Origin: Monodelphis domestica
Lineage: Eukaryota; Chordata; Mammalia; Didelphimorphia; Didelphidae
Reading direction: 5' to 3'
DNA: 64,000 bases
NCBI RefSeq assembly: GCF_027887165.1
Contig: NC_077235.1
Location: 52,167,895-52,231,894, forward strand
Below the pieces are notes generated by a model. That model had not been told where the DNA came from. It saw only the letters and a program-made list of their open reading frames with translations, and searched no databases. Shown in pieces: positions 24,401-33,400 of the stretch. The position numbers and the translations under genes were made by a program. The stretch's first letter is position 1. Every line of letters begins with the position of its first letter.

Positions 24401-27400
24401 AACTCTAAAGTTCTGCAGGAATGTAAGTCTCCAAAAATTTGGACAAGGCTTCGGAAGCCATTAGTGTTCTGTCATGAGAAGAGCAATGGGTTTGGAGACC
24501 TGGATGACAATCTCAGCTTTGCTATTTCTTTTCTTTTTTTAACCCTTGCCTTCTGTCTTAGAGTCAATACTGTGTATTGGTTCCAAGGCAGAAGAGCCGT
24601 AAGGGCTAGGCAAGGGGGGTTAAGTGACTTGCCCAGGGTCACACAGCTAGGAAGTATCTGAGTCCAGATTTGAATTCAGGACCTCCTGTCTCCAGGCCTG
24701 GCTATCAATCCACTGAGCTACCTTCCCTTTGCTTAACCTCTCTAGGCCTCAGTTTCTTCATCTGTCGAATGAAAAGGTTGGACCCCTATGGACTCTAACG
24801 CCCCTTCTAGCTCTAATGATTCTTCTTCCAAGCCTAACCATTCCACTGCTTCTTCCTTATCAAAAGATCACCTCATTTTAGACATCATCTAGTGGACCAC
24901 TCCTCTCCTCCCCTCCTTAATATGGCAGATTGGAAAACTGACACCTAGAAAGCTGCTGGGGTTTAACCAAGGTTACACTGCTAAGTAGAGACTGAGTTGT
25001 GGTGTGAACCCCAAAACCTTGATTCTTGGTGAAATTCTTTTTTCTCAAACATACAGAAAAAACTCATGAAATGGGGAATAGAAAAAGAACAAACAGCTAG
25101 CAGGAATATAGAGAGCAAAGAACTGTCTGCCTCCCTCCCCAGCTACCACACCCCCAACAATCCCACCCTCCCCAAATAAAGATGACCCCACACCCAGGCT
25201 TCAAGAGCCATCTGCCTCAGGATCGTGGGAGGGAGGGCTGTTGAAAGGGATGATGGGCAGAACTAGAAAACCAAATGATTGTGTCCTAGTATAAAGCAGA
25301 TCTAATAAACATCCCTTCAAGATAATGAGAGCAGCAACAAGCTACCCAAACACTAATGTCATTCTGGGTGGGAAATTAGAGAGACGTAAATAACCAAGCC
25401 TTCTATGAGCGGTTTCTCAGAATTACATGAAAGTCAACCACTTTCTGTGTTATCTGTTGCCTGGGACCCCTAGTCACGTGGCTCTGGATATTGTTTACTG
25501 ACTATTAGCCATTATTTAGACCTTACCTCGGGACTGAGTGTCCCCAAGGGCTGGATTTTCAGGAGAAACGTTCTTCCCCTTTGGGAGCTTGGACTACTCA
25601 GCTGCCACTGTGGGCAGTATTGCCTGGGCAAACCTTTGAGATGGTTTGTTGGGAGAGGGGGGACTATGCTCTTAGCCCTGGCATGTCTCTTTGAATTCTT
25701 TATCCAAATGACAAGAAAAACAATTCCCATTTCTAAGGTGACTTGGGCTTTAGGGAGGTGGACAGGAGAAGCCTTAACAGCCCACATTTATAGAAGGGGA
25801 AACTGAGGCCCCACCGAGGGTCACATGGCTAGTAAGCAGCAGAGCCAAGGCTCCTGGCTTCAAACCCAGCATTCTTTCATCTCCATACCATTGCCTGTCT
25901 CAAGGGGGTGTGGGGTAGAGAGGGGGCGAATCTGTTAGCGGATGGTCACTTTTCAGATATGGACTGAGCAAAGATTCAGAATTTTGGCTGCCATCACCAT
26001 CCCTCTTCCCACCCGCCATGGGCTTCGGGGCTTCCCCCTCTCTTTACTCTGGTCATTTTTAAACCAGTCAGTCAGTATAAAAGGTTTCAGAGCAATCTCC
26101 ATCCCTCTGACTTGGGGGTAGGGTTGAGGGGGTGGGAGAGATGATCATGGCTACCCGCAGAGAGTTCCTTACCTCAGAAAGGGCCCGAAGCGGCCTTGAT
26201 CACATAATTGGACAGTGTTATTACCGTCTGACAATGACATGCATTATTTAATGCCTCTGCCCACAGCAACTGGAACTGATGAAGACTGTATTTACAGCTT
26301 TCTACCTGCCCAGTTCAGTGAAATCCAGATCCCTGACCGCTCTACAGCATCCAGCAAAGTGGTGCCTGTGGCATGTCTGGCCAATGCATGCCAGCTGTAC
26401 CGTAGGGTAAGCCAACTCCAACCGAGGCACACAGTACAGAGATGAGAGAAACTGATTCAGTTGTTAACTGGCCTCTCCGTGCAGGTCTTTTTGTGTATTG
26501 ATATTGCCGTTCTCTGAGCTCTGCCTGACTGCTAGTCTCAAACATAAGGGGTTCTGGCAGGGGGCTTGTTCACATGGGTGGGGGGGGGGGTTCTTAAGTC
26601 ATTAAAGAAGGCTCAGAATTGACCTTTCTTGCTGAACACAAAATACTTTCTGAAACAAGAGGGCTGATTCTTGAACCTCCCCTCCATTCCCATCTTCCAC
26701 CTCAATGTGACACTTGCTTCAAATCCTTCTAAAATCCAATTGAAATGACTAAAGCAGAGCGATGGGAATCCGTACTCCACTGTGATGAATTAAATGAGCA
26801 TTGCTCACACTGCTGTAACTGAATGGAGATGTTGGGAGGGATTTTCAGCAATTCCCTAGCCCTGGCGCTGGTCTCTGTCACCATGTGATCACAGCAAATT
26901 GGGAGTCAAAATAGAACTGAGGGATCACTTTGGTGAATGCAGCACCCTGATTTGACAGAGTACAAAGCTGCCATCCAAGGCAAAGAAGGCACCCCAGCAC
27001 CGGGAATTAAAAGCCTTGGAATTCAGAGATCTAGATTCCAAGTCAGGTGCTTCTCCCAGTCTACCTCTTGCCTTAGCCAGCAAGTCCAATGAGGTAAAGA
27101 TACGGGAAAGTTTCGAGTATGAAGTGACCCAAGGCTGGTTTTTTGGGGGCTTGTTAGGGATCTGGATTTGTGTTTTTATCAATAATTGCTGGAATTCCCT
27201 CAGCATAGAAAATCGGAACTGATTATAAAGTCTTAGCTAACTGCTGGGGGGCATTGAAAGATTGAACCAGTTACCCACTGTTCAAAAGCAAAGAAGCGTC
27301 CCCAGCAGATTGAGGCCAGCCTTCTATCCTCTACCAACATTCATTTTGGTTCCCTCACTTTATGAATGGGGCAGAGCAGGAGACAAGGATGTGGCAGGGC

Positions 27401-30400
27401 TGGGATGGAAATCCAGCAGCCCTTGCCTGACTCCCCTCCTGAGCTGGCCAGGCTGCCATTCCAAATTTGGTAAGAATCTTTCCAGTTGCCCAGGGCAGAC
27501 CAAGGGATACTGGGGGGACAGGTATGCTGATGTCCTTTTGGTCTTACCTTTGGGCATCTTGATAGGCCAAGATGGAATCTTCTCCTGCAGGCAGAAAAAA
27601 GCTATCTCCCGGAGCCTGTCACGCTCCATCTCGGAGAGATTCTGAATGAATACGGCCTGCATCCCTATGCCTCCTCCGAGTCCAGGGACGCCACCAAGAG
27701 TAGTCACTAAAGGAAGCACAAACAGAGAAACAAGTTGGCAATTTCCCCTTTCTGGACTTGCCTGTCTCCAAGGCATCTCCTCTTGTTCCAGGTTGAAGGA
27801 GCCCAATAGAATCATCTTACTGTCACAGGCCCAAAAAATGGGGGTGGGGGTGCGGCTCCGGGCAGCTAGAGAGGGAACTGAAGACAGTTGTTTGGAAGCA
27901 AAAGCCAAAGCCCTTCACCCTATCTTCCCTCCAGTCACAGCCTTCCAGGTCAGGATCTATGAGCAGAGACAGCCCCTAGCAAACCTGGGAAGATTATAAT
28001 CAACATCATTCCTCTCTTGGACACAGATACTCCTTCCCCCAGCTGTTTAGGGTTCTCTAATGCGACACTCTACCTAGCCCAGTTAGAATTAAATTATTCA
28101 ATATTTCCAAAGTGCTTTGTGTACCCCATGAGAGAAGGGATGTAAGTATTACTACCCTCCTATCCCAGAGGAGGAAACTGAGGCTCATAGGTTTAAATGA
28201 CTTGTCTAGGATCGTGTAGCTTTGAGGTATTACAGTGGGCTCTTGAATCCAGATATTCGGGCATCGAATCAGGTCTTGTATATCATGCTCTATTGCTTCC
28301 AACCTCCATTCCTTGAGGACTCCAAGAGAAGTCTACAGAGGAGTGCCTTGTAAGGCAGGTGCCACTGTTATTCCCATTTTATAGATGAAGAAACTGAGGC
28401 TGAGAAAGTTATTTTCCTAGGATCACACCAAAAGGAAATGTCTGAGGCAAGACTTGAACTCAAGACCCCAAACCAGTTGTGGAGCTCTCTGCATCTCCTT
28501 TTATTCCTACATCTTTCAATTCTTCCTGCCCCCTCCAGCCTGTTGTGCCTTTCCCTCTCCTTTTTGTCTTGAAAAGACTAGTGTGAGAGTCATTAATTCA
28601 TTAAACAACAAGGAGGGCTGATAGTGGTGTTATTTTCCAAAGGCCACAGTCATCACACACTTAGAGGACCTGAGACAATTGGATTAACACATTAACTCAG
28701 ATCAATTTATCAGATTAACTAGTCTTCACCCAGTGGCCCTGAGGAGTTGAAATAATGAATAGAGAAAATTCTAACAGGCAATTTTGTAAGGAACTATGAA
28801 GCTGCCCTTCCTGACACCATCATCCCAGGTGAGTTGGTCTCACAAACACATAAGACCCTTATCTTTCTTGAGGTATGGCAACTTTGGATGATGTACAAGC
28901 TTGTATTTCCTAACTTTCAATGAAGGTTGGAGGGAGGGAGGGGGTGAGGTGGGGGAAAAATTTAGTAAGGGCTTTTGCTTGGGAAATGATGGCCCCGGGT
29001 AATCCCCAAAGCAGCCAAATGTGAAATAAATATTGGTAAAGGCCCAGGTTAAAGGGGATGCAGTCTTAGTAAATCCAACATGGCCACATGTCAGCCATCT
29101 CAGGGAGAACCAACTAAATTTAGAACAGAAAAAACTATTCTGGGATAAAGGATCCCAGAAGCCCCATGAGGATTGAGGCCATTCACATCTATATTTTCTA
29201 TCCCCATTGCACTAAGCACAAGACTCTGCACACAGTAGGTGCTTCCTAAATGTTTATTATGTTGTCATGTAAACGTGGCCTATCCCACAGATTGGAGACA
29301 CACAGCAGGCACTTAGTAAATGTTTGAGTTGAATTATCTCCACTTTGAACCTTCCCCTAGTTTAAAACATAAGGGCTCTGGCCCCTGCAAGGGCTTAATA
29401 AAGGTTTCATCAATATTGTATCTTCTCCAATTTGGAGCACAGGATCTGTATGTAGTAGAAGTATAATAAATGCCTGTAGAGTTTAATAAAAATAGCTCTT
29501 CATTTTGTATCTCCCCTCATCCCTAAGAAGGGACTTATGCATAGAGCAGACAACCAGTCAATGTTAGTTAGGTGAGTATTGCACACAAAAGATGCTCAAT
29601 GGTTGTTTAATTGATTTATCTCTACCTTCCATTTTCCCCCCATCCCTGAGAACAGATATCAGGACACAGTAAGAACTCAAAAAATTGTTAATTGGCTAGG
29701 TAGTGCACATGGTGAGCATTTGATAAATTCTTATTTAATTGAATTAGTTTAACTTTATATCTCCTATTCAGCTCTGTATACAGCAAGCAATTAATAATTG
29801 CTGTGTATACAGTAGACATGTAATCAATGATTATTGAAGTGATCTTAATTTCTCATCATCCCCAGCTCTGAACACAGGTACTGCATACACTAAGCACTGA
29901 ATAAATTCTAGTTGAGATGGCTTTGCACACAGTAGGTGCTTAATAAATGGTGGTTGAATTGGAAAAACTCAATTTTGAACCTTCCCCAGCCTACAGAGAT
30001 GCTCCAGATAGATTGGTTAAATAGAAGTCTGTATACAGAAGGCCCTTAATAAATGGTTGGGAATGAAGTCATCTCGATTTCTATTCTCTCTAAACCCTGA
30101 GCATAGGTCTATGAATACAGCAAGCACTTAATAAATGTTAGTTGGATAAACTGCACAGAAGAGTTTAATGCAGAATTACGGAACTGACACCTTATTTTTC
30201 GCTTCTCCTCCAACTACAGCTATAGGTCAGGTGTTTGATACATGTTGATTGAACATACAGTACTTAATAGGCAGGGCTACCACAACATGAGATTGTCTCG
30301 ACTCAGCCCAGAACACATCAGCTAGCTGCTTAAAGAATGTTAGTTGCACAGGCTTTTCATACAGTAGGCAGTTAGTAACTTACTTTTGAAATCAATGATC

Positions 30401-33400
30401 TCAACTCTTCGTTTTCCCCATATTGAACACAAGATTTTGCATAAAGTAAGTTTTGAATAAATGTGAGTTGGTTAGCCTCTAGTGAGAATACAAACTTAAC
30501 AAGTGCTTCTTGAATTGTCTATCTCAAATTTGCTTTGTCCACAAGGTGCTGAACACAATAAGCAATTAGTATTACCTGGGGAGGTTTGGTATACATTCAG
30601 AATAATGCATGGTAATTGAATTTATTTCTCTCACCAAAAAATTATGTAAAAAGTAGGTATTCAATAAATGCAGCTTAATCTTGCTTCACCAATAGCAAGC
30701 ACTTATTTGGTCTATATTGAATTGAATATATCGACTTTGCAAATCTTCAGCCTGAACACATGGTTGTATATACAGTAAGCACTTAATACATGTCAGTTGC
30801 CCAGATTTTGCAGAGTACTGCTTGACAGGTCACAAATCATTTACAAATTAAATTCTGTCAACTTCCCATCTTCCTAACCCTGAACATGAGGCTAAGCATA
30901 CAGTAAGTACTTACTAAATATCATCTGAAAACAGTAGGTGTTTAATGAATGATTGTTAAATTGATTTGTTTCAACTATAATATCCCATGGGGTTTTGCAC
31001 ACAGAGGTGCTTACTACATGCTGTTTAAACCTGATCTGTATACAGTAGGCACTTAATAAAATCTTTATTCAATTTAATTATCTCAATTTTTCAAAGATCC
31101 CCAGCTCTGAGCATATGGCTCTGCATACAATAGGCATTTAATAAACACCACCAGTTAGCTAGGCTTTGCACACATTAGGTGCTTAAAATAGGGCTTGAAT
31201 TGGATTATTTGTTTTTGCATCTACCCGAGACCAGCACACAGGGCTCTGTATACATTAAGTGCTTAATAAAGATTCAATATGGTATATGGCCTTTAAATTG
31301 ATTTGTGTCAATTCTGCATCTCACATGAAGCTTAGTACACAGTTTAATAAATTTTGGTTGAACAGGCTCTGTATACCATAGGCCCTTAATAAAGAATTCT
31401 TTAATTGAACTGTCTCTACTATGCATCTTCCCTAATCTTGAGTAAAGAGCTCTGGACATAATCATCATTTAATAAATGCCTCTTACCTAGGCTCTGCATA
31501 TAGTAGATGCTTAATAAATAGCTGTTGAATTTTCCATTTTTCCTGGGCCTGGAATTCAAGTTTCTTTTTTTTAAACATAGTAGATAACTTAATGTATGTT
31601 AAGTAAACAAGTTCTGTATACAGTAGGCACTCAATAAGTAATTTTAATTGAATTGCCACAACTCTGTATCTCCCACCTAAAATGAACATGGAACTTTATA
31701 TACAGCAAGCACATAATAAATTACTTACACTTGGAAAACAGCAGGTGCTTAATAAATAGTTGGGCCATCACAACTTTGAACCTCCTTCCTGCAGGGTTCT
31801 GAACACAGTAGATGCTCAGTGTATATTACTTGGTCTGCTTAATGAGTGGCTTTAAAATGAATTCCCTGACTTTTAAATCTCCTTCTATCCAGAACATAAA
31901 GTTCACAGTAGGTGCTTAATATATGTTAAATTCTGTGCATGGCAAGCACTTAATTAATGTATTTATTTACTTGAATTTTCTCAAACTTCTCTCTTTACTA
32001 ACCCTGAGTGCAGGCCTTCACACAGAGTAAGTACTTATTAGGCTCTGCATACAGTAGGTGCTTAATAAAGTGACTGGATTACCTCAACTTTGCATTTTCC
32101 CCTATCCCAGAACACTAGATTCTGCACAGATTAAGTACCTAATAACTATTAGGCAAGCTCTTTACATAGTCAGTGTTTAATAAATAATTCCTTACTTGAT
32201 TTATCTCAATTTTACCATCTCCCCCAAACTCTAACTCGGGCTTCTGCACACAGTAAGCACTTAATAAAAGTTCATTAACCATGTTCTATACACAATAGAT
32301 GTTTAATAGTTGTTGAATTGACTTACCTCAACTCTGCATCTCCCAGAGCTCAGGGTGCTGTATGCAGGAGGCACTACATAAAGGTTAGTTGGACAAGCTT
32401 TGAACACAGTAGGTGCTTAATAACTGGTTGTTGAATTATTGACTTTAACTTTATAACTCAGATTTGATATTTATCACCTGTGTGCCCCTGGGTATGTGAT
32501 TTCCCTTCTTTGGGCCTCAGTTTCCCTATCTATAGAATGAGGGGGTTGGAGCAGATGGCCTTTGATCCCCAAACCTTTGAAACTCTGCTTATCTCCCACC
32601 CCAAGAACAGGAGGACACAGTGCATAGTAAGCACTTGACAAAGGCTAACTAGGCAGACTTTGCATACAGTAGGAACATAGCAAATGGTCAGGAAATTGAA
32701 GTGTCAAGGAACAGCATTATCTCCACTTTGCCTCTGCCCCAGCCCCAAAGGACTTGGCACATAGTAGGCGCTCAATAAATGTTAGTGGGGCAGGCTCTGC
32801 ACACAGTGGGCATTTAACCCCAACTGGCCAGGGGCTCTGCTGCTAGGGGGTGGGCAAGAGGAGGGGGGGTGGGATGCACCTACTAGGCCCCAATGGTTTG
32901 CAGAGGCCTGTCCTGGAGGGAAAGGGAGCCCCCTCCATGTCTCCCTCCCTCCCTCCCTCCTCCTGCCACCCACCCTTGGGAAACCACTTAGTATGCAGAG
33001 GCTATTGCCAGTCCTGCTGTCTGAACTAGCGGTGGTAGATAGCTAGTGGAGAAAGTTCTGGAAGGCAGCTCTGGCCTTCCTGGCCCCGCCTTCCTCCTCT
33101 CTCCTCTCCCCCCTCCCTTTCCCAAGCCTGTCTCATCCACTGTCCAGGAAAAGGAAAAGGCCGCCTGCTGCTCTGCCACACAGGCACCCAGACTCCTGGG
33201 GGCTTGTTTTTCATCTAGAGGGGAGGCTGGGGTAAGGTGGGGCACAGACTGGGTGCCCACCAGAGTAGCCCTGGGGGTCAGGCCCTTGGGTCCATCAGTC
33301 CCTCTGGCCCCCTCTCTGCCCCCAGACCCCCTCAATGCCCTGAGAGCCTGGCAGGTGCTGGGGCCTGGTGGGGGGCATTTCTATACCAAATGAGAACCTG

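Noticed and set aside
26200-26260. A miRNA-like hairpin near 'ggacagtgttattaccgtct'
   Set aside because: It resembles a miR-200-family string only loosely, and no convincing hairpin arm could be paired by eye.
27360-27908. A 183-codon minus-strand frame taken as one exon
   Set aside because: Only 27706-27548 matches the family. The rest lies beyond clear splice sites and is intronic.
29195-32818. A repeat array resembling a CRISPR or a satellite of identical units
   Set aside because: Units are diverged and variably spaced, the sequence is a mammalian retroelement tail, and the context is vertebrate.
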